Below are positions 23,183 through 34,844 of a stretch of 64,000 bases of DNA, one piece after another. The stretch spans positions 1,155,501 through 1,219,500 of the forward strand of contig JBBPUQ010000007.1 of assembly GCA_038501195.1 (NCBI GenBank), written 5' to 3'. Source of the stretch: Nemania diffusa (taxonomy: Eukaryota > Ascomycota > Sordariomycetes > Xylariales > Xylariaceae). A program made the position numbers and the translations under genes. Within the stretch, counting starts at the first letter, position 1. Each line of letters starts with the position of its first letter. The notes under the pieces are model-generated. The model did not search any database. It was not told where the DNA came from and worked only from the letters and a program-made list of their open reading frames with translations.

Positions 23183-24707
23183 TGGCCTTGGATTATTTCC
23201 CGAGACTGCGTTTACTTGTTTACTCTGATGTGTTAGATTGCAAGTTGGTAATAATGTTGTAGAAGAGATGAGACATGGAGTATTATATACAGTATGTAGG
23301 CACCGTGAGGAGTATTATAGCCACTGTCCTTTGTATAGGTCCCCCGCCCCACAGTTTTTGTACCCATTAATACAAAACAAATCACGTGAAACACGCTATA
23401 CACCAGATTTTACTATAAACTGCCAAGCTTACACACTTGGCGTAAGTCACGATCTTCAGGTGAATATAGTAGGGGAGCAATTATTATTTATACAGGTAAA
23501 TCTGACTACCAGACGCACGGGTCCTCAATCCTTCTTCCATTCTAGCCATAACTAAGCTACTACAAGCCACTGGCACTCTTGCCAACATACCGAAACTGTA
23601 TAGCTACAATGTGCCTCCGCATCTGTCTTGGCAATCCCCATCAAAAAGGCTTGGCTGATAAGCGCTTACGGCGTGACATCAGCCAGAAGATGATTTTAGT
23701 GACTATCTAGTCCTAGCCAGTAATACCTTCATGAGCATGTCAAATCTTGAATGATTGCAGTGGCGAAGGATTTTGGATGGCTTGCCAAGAAAGTGGTCTG
23801 ATCGTGCGCTAGCGAAATTTCTCAGAAAAGTCGGTAGCGAGACTTAACCGATCGTCGCACAGAGGAGGAACCACGGCTCACGAACCACGATCCCTATTGG
23901 CTGGATAGTTGGGTTTCTAGATAGCTGGCATTAATAGGGCCGGGGGGACGCAAAGCCTTTACATAGACCTCCCTGGAGGGATACGGCGCGGGAGGATATA
24001 TGTATACACATACGATAGGTAATCTACATTTTCCCGGTATCTCCTAAATCTATCCACGAGGGCACGCATGGAAGCTGAGCCGTGTCTGTTAGCACTGGTC
24101 TCTGAGCTCGCGCTCGGTGTTGTGATACTAGTCGACCTTTCGTAAGAGCGAATAAACGAATTCAAGATATAATGGTAATAGCATTGATCGCGTCAACTCA
24201 ATAATAAAAGCGTTATCGCCGCATGGAGTCTGGCCCTACGCCATGTAATCTCCTTCCAATGTCCATAGGGCGGACCCTAGTTCCATGGCCGGAACGATCT
24301 CGCGATCAATACGCCGTATCTATTTTCCTACCTTACTCGAATATCTCCAAGTGGTTATTGTATACCCGCACCAACAGAAGACCCCTATCACTTCACGCCA
24401 CGATGTCAGACTCTCATCTCCACTTCTAAGATAGGCTACCTAGCTATCTGACATGTTTTCCCTAAATAGATCCCTCACGATCAATGCTGACCAGGACTCG
24501 TGAGATTGGCTATGATTATTGGCGGGCTGAAATCAACCGTTACAGAGTACACCAACCAGGCCATCCCTTTCTTTTAACCCTTTGGGAGCCACATGTGGCA
24601 ATAGAACCGTCTTCTCTTTGGGTTCGTGTTTGATTTCTCTCCCCCATGGGCCTTCAGTCTTTCGTTAATTGTTTGACCTTTTTCGTTTCACTCGACAGAC
24701 CCTCGCG
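23183..24707. other. Intergenic, no gene seen
   Basis: About 1.5 kb between the GH3 gene and the acyltransferase gene. Only short, unconvincing frames are present, such as those at 23238-23555 and 24223-24429. The last few hundred bases before 24708 are pyrimidine-rich, like a fungal promoter. Confidence 0.5.
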
Positions 24708-26485
24708 ATGGATAATATAAGACGATGGGTGAAGGGTTTCACTGGTAGACGGGACCGTCAGTACGAAGAGGCCTTGCCCCTTACCGCAGCCGACTCCCAA
24801 TCTACAGGTGGTGGCTGGGTGTCCCCTTCTCATAGAGCCCCGACAGCACGATGGCTTCTTTTTCTTCTTCCTTTTTGTATCGCCCGACCACTGGGACTTA
24901 CTGAGCGACGACTGCCGAAAACGATGTCAACAACCTATCTAAACGGGATAAGAGGCCTGGCCTGTTGGATAGTGTTTAACGAGCACATGGCCATGGATAA
25001 ATACCGCGACATCGTATTCAAGCCATACGGGGCCGTAGACAACGGCAACAAGTTTGAACACTTCATTCAGCTACCTTTCGTACGCGCCTTGATAGCCGGA
25101 AAAGGCATGGTATGCGTATTTTTTGTACTATCAGGGTTTGTGCTGTCATACTCGTCACTGCGCAAAATAAACGACCCTGGCAGGTCAAATAAGCAGGAGA
25201 AAACGGGCAGCCGTGACGATCTGCTAACAAGCGTTTCATCAATGACATTGCGTCGTGCCATTCGTTTATTTGGACCTATGCTGGCTCTCGCTTTTATAAC
25301 AGCATTTGTCACCTACTACGTGCCCTGGGGTGTTATCGATCACAAAGCCCCTAATATTTTCGCCCATCTGTACAAATTCTGGCTCTCAGCCGTTACCGTT
25401 ATGGATCCGTACCACGTATGTCACTCCCTGCGCAATTCTCTCCTCGTTCTATTATGAAAATCCCCTGTGTGTTACGAAGACATGCGGGAGCACTAGATGC
25501 TACTAAAAGAACAATTTACTAACTCTTGTCGACACAGTGGGCAAGGCTTAAGCCTCTGCCGCGGCACTTTGAGCAGGCCTGGACTCTAGGTGTAGAGTAT
25601 CGACTGTCGTTGGTTATGTTCATGATGATACCCACGACCGCAACGCTGTCTACCGTCGGTCGGAAGACCGTCATTATCTTTGTCGCAGCCTGGTCAGTCT
25701 ATTGCAATCGCCGCTGGGATACCGCATGCGCTATGGGTGGCATGCTACTAGCCGAGTTGCGATTTGCACCCTTGTCCGACGACATCTCCCGCCTCTTCAA
25801 TCGACCCCTACGCCTGAGCAAATGGTTGACAATCATACCGGCCGTGTTCTGCGTACTCTTCGGCATCTTATTATGTAGTTGGCCTGAAGCTATGCCAGCT
25901 GGTGCACAACCTTACCGTTCTCTTTGGGAATTGACGCCCTCAAACTGGCGCCCGGATGCCAACCATGGCTCGCCAGAGCCGGTAGGGGGTTGGGTATGGT
26001 GGTGGGGCACCATTGGCGCTTTTTTGATGCTCTGGGGGCTTGAGCAGCTGCCGCTGTTGCAAAAGATTCTGTCCGTCGACTTTCTAAAGTACCTTGGCGA
26101 GATCAGCTACGCGTATTACCTACTGCAGGGTTTAGGGCACACCCATGTCGGCAACCCTATTTACGAGTCTTTGCAACATAAATATGGCTGGTCCAAAAAT
26201 TCCGCGTTTGTTGCTGGATATATTGTTGGCAATATTTTTAACATAGTAGCATCCGACTACTTTTGGCGCATTATTGACGAGTCGTTCATTCGCTTGGCAC
26301 GATTTGTTGTTGTGGAATGGCTAGGTGTAGGAAGGCAGCACGGTAGTCGGTCGAAGAACAGTCCAGATTCGGCTGGTGACTATACACCGGTGCCGACAGC
26401 TGTAGAAGAAGACGGCATCGCTCTCAAGGAGGGGTTCGACGACGTGAATAGCGTCGAGGAGGTTAGACGCAGAAGATATTCGTAA
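24708..26485 (+). CDS. Acyltransferase-3 family integral membrane protein
   Basis: 551 aa, join(24708..25415,25538..26485). The 122-nt intron has GTATGT, a perfect TACTAAC branch site and ACACAG. The first ATG of the long frame is used (MDNIRRWVKGFTGRRDRQ), after a short basic cytosolic N-terminus. The acyltransferase-3 signature is present: TTYLNGIRGLACWIVFNEH at about residue 80, then VCVFFVLSGFVLSYSSL. Further hydrophobic helices follow (LFGPMLALAFITAFVTYYV; IIPAVFCVLFGILLC; WGTIGAFLMLWGL; FLKYLGEISYAYYLLQGLGH), and the tail is acidic and cytosolic. Family members move acyl groups onto sugars, lipids or secondary metabolites; the substrate cannot be told here. It converges on the CorA-like gene, 328 bp away. 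Confidence 0.9.
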
Positions 26486-26813
26486 TGTAAATTACTCTCT
26501 GATGTTCTATCTTTGAGTCTAGTTAGTTTCTAAGTCTTCCTTGTCCATATATACTTATTTAGCGGCTTGATTTAAAACTATACATACACTAAATTAAACT
26601 AGTGAGAAAGCCACCAAGCAATTAGTAAAAGGTTTAAGTAAAAGCTATTCTTTTTACGGTACAGCTTTTATATATAGGTAACGCACTATCCTTAGTTTAT
26701 ATTTCTTCACGTTCTATGACGTTTCTTTCAAGTTACATCTTATATCATCATTATATCATGCCTATACCATGCCGTACTTCAGCAGTTCGTAAGATGGTTA
26801 ACAAGTTCTAACG
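26486..26813. other. Short convergent intergenic region
   Basis: 328 bp of AT-rich 3' flank shared by the acyltransferase gene and the CorA-like gene. A small inverted repeat, AAAAGCT...AGCTTTT, lies at about 26641-26668 and could form a hairpin in either 3' UTR. Confidence 0.4.
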
Positions 26814-28796
26814 TCAAACACCTTGTTCCTTGAACTTTGAGCCTGCCCTACGATAGATATTGAAGTAATACCATAGACCAACAGTGATTAGTGTGAAGAA
26901 GAGAGTAACGACGAGGTATATCCAAAGGTATCCGGATACAGCTGGCTTCCCACCATCGTTAGACCAGTCGAAGAAAGTCATGGAAAATACCCCCTAGCAT
27001 CGGATTAGTTCTTTAGGTTAATGACTTTGAAATGTTTTGTTGCTGTCACATATTTTGATGGAGAAATAACATGAAATAGAGTCTATATGGCTTAACATAT
27101 TAAATATAACTTTAGCATACCGCAAAGAACGTTCCAGGCAAGAACACCATGGTGACGAAAGCGATCGAACGCATGTGTTTAGAGTCTCGGCTTGTCGCTT
27201 TAGCAATCTCCACGTTTGTCTCTCCTTGTGCCTGTAAAATGATTTAAGTTAGCGAGGGTGATACTTGAATAAATATAATGAAGTTACAGTACCCATTGGG
27301 TTGCCATGGCCATCCCATCGATTCGCAGAGAGCAGTCCCGAATTTTATCATCATATTCTTCAATGATCGCTCGAATTCGAGATTTAACTTTGTATCCCGT
27401 CGTGAGATACTCGTCGACTAGTTGCCTATGCTGCGATAACGAGCTTACGGGGCATAGAAGTGTGGGCACAGCTTGTGTTAGGTTTGCATTTTGAGTTTCG
27501 CTCGTGATTGGATAGCCCCCAGGAGCATGTGAAACAGGAGCGCTGGAGTTATCCAACCATTTGTACCCTGGCGGCAGCAAGCGATCTAATTCTTCCACTT
27601 GAAGTATAAGATTCTCTAGTTGTTGTCGCCAGCTGACGAGGCAGTTTCGTATGTATGTAATATTGAGCCATGCTGACCGCTTTTCTTGGTGTAATTTCTC
27701 CATCTCGGTGGCTGTCAGGCCGTTTTCGGCATCTGGCCTTACCTCGAGCTGGAATATTCTTGCCTCGACTTCGTCAACGATATCATCTACTATATGCACG
27801 TGTCGCCTTCTCTCAATCTCTGTGACGATTCCTGCAAGAAGCAAAGGATGAGATGTATCGTTCCCCGCAAGTATCAAACGATTGAGGATCTCCTCTTCAA
27901 CTAACATGTCGCACCCAAATACAACGGCAAACTTCAGATTGCAATGAGGGAAGTATGTGACAGTCAAGGCAAGGTCCATAGACCAAGCGTTGGATGTTCG
28001 GCAATTGAAGACTGTGAAGCAAATTAGCCGTCTGCATCCATAGAAGCTCAATAGGCCAGCCTACTAGAAGCCTTATGTTTTGAACCTTGCTTATCTTCCA
28101 TGACAGCTCCTGTATGTGAGAAAATAGGGATATCTGCACGACTAATAACTCTAGATATGGAACTATGCATATAGAATGCCTTCGTAATCATTTCAAACGT
28201 GCTTCGACTGAACGGCATAGTCCTGAGACCGCGGCGCATACCGGGGGAAAGATTGCCGGGTTGATCGTGGCGATGGCTATCTATTCCTAGATCTAGTGGC
28301 GCTGGGTTTTGTATGGTTTCTGCTCGCACGGGCAGCTTAACTTCGATCCCCATAAGCCGCTTTTCTTGTTTAGCTTCACTCTTGGCAGACTCTCCAGAGC
28401 GTCTCGCAAACCTTAACGCATAAATTGTAGTCAGTTAAAACGTAAGCAATAATGTTTTTGACGAAGTGCTCCTACAGGACAACTAAACCAGACCCAGGGT
28501 CTCGCGGTGATGGGCAGTTCTATCATTCAAATCAGCGAATGAGTTCGTATAAGGTTGTTTGATGGGATGCTACCATCTCGATCCATTCCGCCCAGTCCTC
28601 CTGGGTGTCTAGTGACCATCGAACGGCCCTATACATAATATATATAATATTAGCAGGAATCAAGGCCAAAACAAGCACGCTGGATACTTAACTTGTCATC
28701 TTTGATACGCAGCACAGTCGTTGATCTGGGTTCGTACTTGAAGACTCGATCCAAATCCCAGCTATGGAACCCCGACCCGTCACGTATCCAGTCCAT
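26814..28796 (-). CDS. CorA-like transporter of the fungal two-TM type
   Basis: 519 aa from the chosen ATG; seven exons, complement(join(26814..26993,27121..27231,27293..28011,28065..28411,28476..28519,28574..28628,28693..28796)). All six introns are GT-AG, 53-127 nt, and keep one frame. Soluble-domain landmarks are DDKAVRWSLDTQEDWAEW, RADIPIFSHTGAVMED, NCRTSNAWSMDLALTV and SHPLLLAGIVTEIERRRH. Next comes a helical bundle (HQEKRSAWLNITYIRNCLV), the pre-TM helix (NVEIAKATSRDSKHMRSIA), TM1 (about 445-466, FLPGTFFAGVFSM) and TM2 (about 482-504). The bacterial GMN selectivity motif after TM1 is not present, as is common in these fungal homologues, so Mg2+ transport is only inferred. The frame stays open upstream of the ATG at 28796 to about 28870, so another 5' exon is likely. 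Confidence 0.82.
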
Positions 28797-29931
28797 ATCT
28801 ACTGCTATAATATTATCTTTGCCGTTTGATAGTTCTTTTGCTGGAGATTCGATGCTCTGACTTCTGTTTTATACTAATCATAGGTTGCAGAACCCACATA
28901 CTCTGACAATCGATTTTTGATTATTTACAACTCACGCCTTATTAAGGCGAAAGGTGGGCTGTGCATAGGCTAAGTCCCGATGTAGCCGGAAATTTAAGTC
29001 GCCAAGTTTACTTTTTCCGACAATTGTCAGACAGCAAAGCCACTCTCCCAGCCACAACCGACCTCGGTACTTAAAGACCAATACAAGGACAAGAGAGTCC
29101 CGAGGTCCTTAGAAGGGCTCATCAAGGGAGGACTATTCTTATCCCTTAGGAATGTGATAGACCTCTAAGAAGATTATTAGCTTATCGCTTATTAGCTTGT
29201 CGCAAGATGCTAACAATCCTGCATCCATGCTTGTTCATCCTGCCTACTCCACACTCTTAATAGTCAATACTCCATTACCACATTTCTGCGAAATAAAAAA
29301 ATCGTGTTTGCCCCACTAATCGTTCTTATCCCATTAGGTGCGTGCAGGTTATGTAGGGTAGTTAGTTGAATACATTACTTAAACAAGTTAATTAAGTATA
29401 AAAATAACTAAGAATAACAACGTACGATGAATTATACTGTAGCTGTTCGTATATAGTAGTATGAAATAGCCTACCGACAGTTTAGTTATTCCAAAATCTT
29501 TTTGTAAGCTGCCAAAAGGATTTAACTAGTTAAGTGCTTGGTTTGTGGACAACACCCGGCATTATTTATATATATTTTGCAGTTGTGTTATATCCGATCT
29601 ACAATCCTATTTCTTAAAACAGAAATTGGGGTTTTAAATTGAATTGTCAAAAAATTTAGTAATGGACCACCACAAGTGCGGGTATATATGCTCCTATAAG
29701 AAGGGGGTTTTCTGAAGGCCAAGTCTAGTAGATATGCGCTGAACTTTTCCTATATATTCCTTATCGTCCCCTTTGGGGTCTCTTTAAGCTGCCGAGCTAG
29801 GCTGGTCCTCAACATCAAATCCAATCGATTGCTTTCCAACAACAATAAACGCTAAGAAATCTCTAGAGGTGCCATCGTGAGCTTCATTGAGCCTCTAGAG
29901 TGTGGTGTGTGCCTTTCACACATCCCTTTTA
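28797..29931. other. Region upstream of the CorA-like gene; possible missing 5' exon
   Basis: The minus-strand frame of the CorA-like gene remains open to about 28870. A candidate first exon starts with ATG at about 28970 and ends in a GTGAGT donor, but its phase does not fit the obvious acceptor. The rest (about 29000-29930) is AT-rich and non-coding as far as I can see. Confidence 0.35.
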
Positions 29932-30227
29932 ATGACTGTCTTATACGTCCGAGCAACATATGCTGAAGAAGATAACCTCAGGAGGTTCCTGATGGAATTG
30001 TTTGGGTGGGGAAACTACGGGATAGAAGTACGTATTATTTCCTTTTGAAAATGAACACGATGGGTAACTGACACTGTCCTTGCTTATAGTGGGCACGAGG
30101 TCGATGGCAGTGCACCGTTCCCCGAGTGCTAAGTCCAGTCAGTAACCGCCGATTGAAAACCGGTCCAAGAAAACGGAAAATGGCTTGGTTGGGACTAACA
30201 CCGTCTAGAATGAGATCACCCGGTTGA
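29932..30227 (+). CDS. Possible small two-exon gene, 77 aa, function unknown
   Basis: join(29932..30027,30090..30227). Exon 1 reads MTVLYVRATYAEEDNLRRFL and ends in GNYGIE. The 62-nt intron has a GTACGT donor, a TAACTGAC branch-like site and a TTATAG acceptor. Exon 2 begins WARGRWQCTVPRVLSP and ends in SRMRSPG. The exon lengths are multiples of three and the acidic/aromatic pattern of exon 1 looks coding. The basic end of exon 2 is less convincing, and an antisense frame (30035-30259) overlaps it. There is no domain I can name. It could also be a truncated relic. Confidence 0.35.
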
Positions 30228-31427
30228 GGGCGGCAGCTAACTTTGAACATTACCAGCAATTTTGATTGCTGGGATTCAAAATAAGGGCTGTGTGGAAGTA
30301 ACTTGTAAATATTGCGCCTCTCAGTGGTTCGCTGCTACCCATCTTCATTGCCTCTACCACATCAATATACACCTGGCGCAGTATGTGTCTCTTGCATGCG
30401 ATTATGGTGAAAGCTTGGACAATCTCCGGGTCTAAGACTGTCGTTCCAACGCAGGATGGAGCGCGGCCCTCCCTTTAAATGCGACAAGTATAGCTATATA
30501 CTTAATAAAAAACGCGACGCAAGTATCGTGCGCTGTAGTTTCACTGCATTTAAGATTGTTTGCTAGAATGTAGTTGGAATGCAATTATTACATACAGCAG
30601 GTGCTACAGGTAGTTAGTTGCCTGACGGGCGAGATTTTGGCGCCTATTTCTGGCAATTGATGTTTAATTACTTAGGTACCTTAGGTAGGTAAAGGTGGAG
30701 TACCTAACCGTAACCCATATCTTGTTACTTAATTAAAATAACATGAGCGAAACGCTGTCGCGTCAAGTCTCAAACCTTATAGCAGTAAAACTGAGAACAG
30801 AGAAAGTAAGGTATATTGCTAGTAGTGAATATAAGTAGTAGAGAGCAACCATGCGAGTACCTACCTAGGTAAGTAGGTAATTCTGCTAGAAGCTCGGGCT
30901 AGATAGTCTGTGGTTTTAGGAGGTAGAAGTGGGGGAACTTGGTCGTAGTTACTAGGTACTTTCAGCAGTGACTTTACACTGATGTCACTGTGCACTTGCC
31001 ATACCTAGCCATAGGGGCCCTTGTTTGCCTACCCGGTCACCTCTCCCATCTGCGGGGTCAGCTACTTTTCTTCCTCTCTGATCTACACTCTTGCCCATGA
31101 TAAACAACTGCTTTTCGCTTGTTGGCTCTTTTTGTAGACTCCAACGGCCCGTAACGCTTACCTACATGTTTAGCGTACTCAGCTACCTAGGTAGATAATA
31201 AATCATTTCCTAGAATCCGGGGCGGCCGCCTAGTTTGTGCGGCCTTATAAACCCAACGACTTAGGTTAACAATCCCCAGGGTTACATTTCGGTAACTCAT
31301 TGGCCTACGCATATATGTCTCATTCCCAAGTATCTAGGCCTTACCGAAAGCTCTGACCGAAAGCCCTGGCAAGAGTGGTGGGGCATATGCAAGGATAGGC
31401 ACTAGTGTTTGAGACAGGGTCTGCAGA
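30228..31427. other. Intergenic, no gene seen; TACCTAGGTA palindromes
   Basis: About 1.2 kb of stop-rich sequence. Perfect TACCTAGGTA palindromes lie at 30862-30871 and 31184-31193, with partial copies near 30675. No coding exon is supported. Confidence 0.5.
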
Positions 31428-31436
31428 ACTCCAACC

Positions 31437-31973
31437 CGCCTTGGTTATTCGTAGAGGACGTTCTACTATCCGTAGAGGAATCTAAACCCCATTGGGAAAG
31501 GTGTCCCTCTGAAGCTTGGACCTGCTCCAATCTCCACTTAATTTATGCGTGCGGTGAAGCTAACCCCAGCAAATCCTGGATTTTCACTTAGAAATACAGT
31601 CGGTCTTAAAAATCTCCCACTAAGCCACAATAATATATGCGTAAGCTACTACAGCTACAATAACTTTAACTACTGCTATGTTGCAGCTTTATACAACGTT
31701 GAAATATTAATAATTAAAAGACCTATTTTGACTTAAAAATATTTCATTTTTAATAAAAACTACTGCTATACGTTTATACGTGCAAGTAGTTATTAAGTAG
31801 TTCAGCTTTATAGTATATTTGACCGTTGTTTTTTCTATTGCCCGATTATTTCTGAGTTGCTTATATAAATTAGGTAAGAATCGGAGAAATATATGGGTCT
31901 TTGGGAAGCCTTTCCGAAAAGGGTTTAGATTCTTCTACGGATAGTAGAACGTCCTCTACGAATAACCAAGGCG
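31437..31973. mobile_element. Non-autonomous MULE-like MITE (long TIRs, 9-bp target duplication)
   Basis: A 537-bp element with terminal inverted repeats of about 70 bp (left 31437-31506, right 31904-31973). The outer 40 bp of the arms are identical and mismatches accumulate inward. The tips are CGCCTTGGTTATTCG...CGAATAACCAAGGCG. The element is flanked by a perfect 9-bp direct repeat, ACTCCAACC, at 31428-31436 and 31974-31982. Long TIRs with a 9-bp target duplication are the hallmarks of Mutator-like elements. The ~400-bp interior is AT-rich and carries no transposase, so it is non-autonomous. A 60-codon frame across the left arm is not a gene. Confidence 0.88.
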
Positions 31974-32277
31974 ACTCCAACCCACATAACTGACCGAATT
32001 CCCACCTAACTTTTTACTATTATACCAATGTGTAAAATGCTTTGATTCAAAAATCATGAATTCTTAATGCTATATAGATTGAGCTTTACGAAATAGTAAA
32101 TGAATGTATATGAGAAATCTAGCCTCGCATGTTTCTTATGCTTTTTCTCAGTAGCGCGCTTTCTAGAAAGGAACCTGGGCATTCTGCCTTTGCTTGTTGT
32201 AGTAATAGGTACTGTGAGTTTGAATCAATCGCAAGCCAAAAAAGAAAAAAAGAAAAAAAAAAAAAACCATCTGATGT
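31974..32277. other. Intergenic between the MITE and the first kinase gene
   Basis: About 300 bp, ending in a purine tract of A-runs with scattered G at about 32237-32266, just beyond the 3' end of the kinase gene. No gene is seen. Confidence 0.4.
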
Positions 32278-34038
32278 TCATGCATTGTTTTGAGGAGTCC
32301 GGGAAGTGCAGTATTTCAGATCACTTTGGCACTTCTTGTTTATTTCGGTGAACTCATTTTTCAGGAGCTCTGTATCAGCTCGGGTGTCTGGATCAATGAG
32401 TATCATGTGTTTCTGTATGACGTTGACAATATCATCGGTAAATTGTGACTGGTACTTGTGACTTCGGATCTTGCTCATCCACTTTATAGTATAATCAGTG
32501 GACAGGATATCGTAAGAGTAGGGACCAGGGTGTTTCTTACATTTAAGACTGACGGATTAATGTTTGCCTCAGGCTCAGATCGGCCTACGGAACCTGAAAG
32601 TGTGAAGAAGGTGGGCGAATAGCCGCCATATTTTGGCTCTATTGTTTTTCGGTCCTCTTTAAATTTCTTTCGCTCCTCGTTGCCGCCAAGGAACCAAGTC
32701 AACATCTCAAGAAAAGTACAGCCCAGTGTCCAGACGTCATATTTACGCGACACAAGCGAGTCTTTGGTGTCCATTTCGGGAGGGCGGTAGTCGGGAGTAC
32801 GGGCGACTGCACTTGGGCGATCTTTAGATCGACTCCACGTACGGTGAGCAACAGTAAAACCCATATCAGAAACAACCAAGATTCCCTTGGGGTCATTTTT
32901 GTAAGGCTTATACCAAAGGATGTTATCCGGTTTCAAATCGCCATGGCGTCCATATTGGTGCGGTATGTGAGGCGGCCAGTGAATAGCCTGCACTGCTTCT
33001 ACTATGCCCAACAATTGCTTAGAAAACCAGCGAACATCGTCCCGATTCCATGGTTTTGTTTGTTGCGTATCCCAGTATTTGTATAGGCTACATTCGGCCC
33101 ACGGGAACAGAAAATGCCTCTTGTCATCATGCGTAAATGTTGCCAGTAGGGTGACTAGGTGTCTAGCAATTGTGCCGTTGAAGCTTTTCAGTTGTTTGAT
33201 TTCGTTCAGATACATTTTCTCTAAGTCTTTGTCCCGCTCTGGGTCAAGAATTTTTAACGCGAAGTCATTAGAAATGCCCAATCCGATCTATTCAAAACAT
33301 TAATTAGCTCAGACGGGAGAAACACTCGATATTTGATGAGAAACAGACCTTGTTTACAATTTCACGAAAGCCGTGATATTCCGGATGTATGTGAACCCAT
33401 TGGACTTTGCTATAGCCACCATATCCTTCCTCAAATGCCGAACCTTTGCTTGTTGACGGATGATTGACTTCTGGTTTGCACCACGGCAGAACTGTGTCAG
33501 GTGGGAATTCCCTGTGTTCAGGTGCAAAATTCGTGCCCATTTTCATGTATGGCACATTGAGTTCCCATTGTGTATCGCTACAGATGGTTATTTTTGTTTG
33601 TCTGCTCCACACCGGATTGCGAAAGCACACAAGGGTAGTATCTGGTTCCTTTGAAAGCTGAAGACCCTCCAGCGAATCGTCGCCAAGATACTTCAGTGGC
33701 AGCTTAGCATCTGAAACTCCATTGTTTCGAAGCTCAAATATGGTGCGCCCATTTCTGAAAATAATGAGCATTGCTAGTACGATGATGTAATTTTGGTGAA
33801 CTTCGTTGCACAATTCGTTGACATCTATATTTTGCCAAGAGGCCAGGCTAGCCTTGTATTGACGGAAAAGACGTCTGATCGTGTCTTTATTTAGAGCATG
33901 TTGAAGGTGTCTAGGCTGAGAAATCTTTTTATGTTCCTTATTGATGTATGTTTGCATGCTACGTCTTAGCAGCCTTTCGATTTGATCTTCCAGTTCTAGC
34001 AGCGCCTGATTGCCCTGCCCTTCTAGTAAGCTACTCAT
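32278..34038 (-). CDS. Ser/Thr protein kinase, fungal-expanded type (distal tandem copy)
   Basis: 546 aa, complement(join(32278..32481,32541..33287,33349..34038)). A ~215-residue N-terminal region without a named domain precedes a glycine-loop-like EEGYGGYSKVQW. The kinase core follows: ALKIL with Lys242, HGDLKPDN (Asp347), DMG (Asp371, a variant of DFG), YRPPE (about 397-401) and YDVWTLGCTFLEML. Catalytic Lys and both Asp are present, so activity is plausible despite DMG. Introns of 61 and 59 nt are both phase 0. It lies about 0.8 kb from a second kinase gene on the same strand with the same exon plan. Substrate unknown. Some fungal kinases of this general type sit near heterokaryon-incompatibility or defence genes, but nothing here proves such a role. 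Confidence 0.85.
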
Positions 34039-34844
34039 AGTGGCTGAGAGGCTTCGAAGGAAAAGGCCTGTGGTAGTGGCTGCAATATCTTCGATGAAGT
34101 TTAAAAATGAATAGTAGAAATAGCTAGTTTAAGGTCAAGAGAATTTTGGATGAAGCATCAGGCACTAATCAACCTTGCTGGCGTACTCGTTCTATTTAAA
34201 CCAAAACTGAAAGTAAAAGCGGCGAGGGCGGTAAGAAGGATACGAATACAAGTAACAATTCTATAATAGGCAACAAAGCCTTTTTCACACTTGATTGCCT
34301 GAAATTAAGTAGGGGCTGTGTGATGGTCGAGTACAGTGCTTCTGCCTCGCTTGTTATCACACATGATGCCGCCACCATATGTATGTCAGAGCTCATAGCC
34401 CCCACCACCTGTGTGCTGAATAGGAATGTCACACAGCTTGTAGATCGGCACTTTATAAAACTTCTGGCATGTGTGTAGCCGGGGAGAGGGTCGCGGCTTA
34501 TCCACAAGTGAAGATGAGAGCTCCCGGCAATGTTGTATACATGCAAGAGCACGCAGGCACTCGTCTATTTACTCAAGATTTACGAGTTAACTAATATCAT
34601 TTGTAGGATATCTTGATATTCTCGTTAATTAGGTTTACTACAGTGACTTTTCTTTACAATTCTCCCTACGCGTATTTTGCTAGGTTGGGTCACAGCCCTT
34701 CTTGGGCTTCCCATGCTATCTAGCCGGGCAGACCCTCACACACCAACATTGTTTGCCCCTAACTTTTCGAGAAGTCCTTGCAAATATCATGTGATAAACA
34801 TCTATGCATGTAACGTAGAATGTATGCGTCACACTTCCGTTCTA
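34039..34844. promoter_or_regulatory. Spacer between tandem kinase genes
   Basis: About 0.8 kb holding the promoter of the distal kinase and the 3' flank of the proximal one. A 118-codon minus-strand frame at 34196-34552 has no recognisable homology, and I do not accept it as a gene. Confidence 0.45.

Noticed and set aside
34196..34552. 118-codon minus-strand frame between the kinases
   Set aside because: No recognisable domain; biased composition typical of a chance frame in a promoter region.
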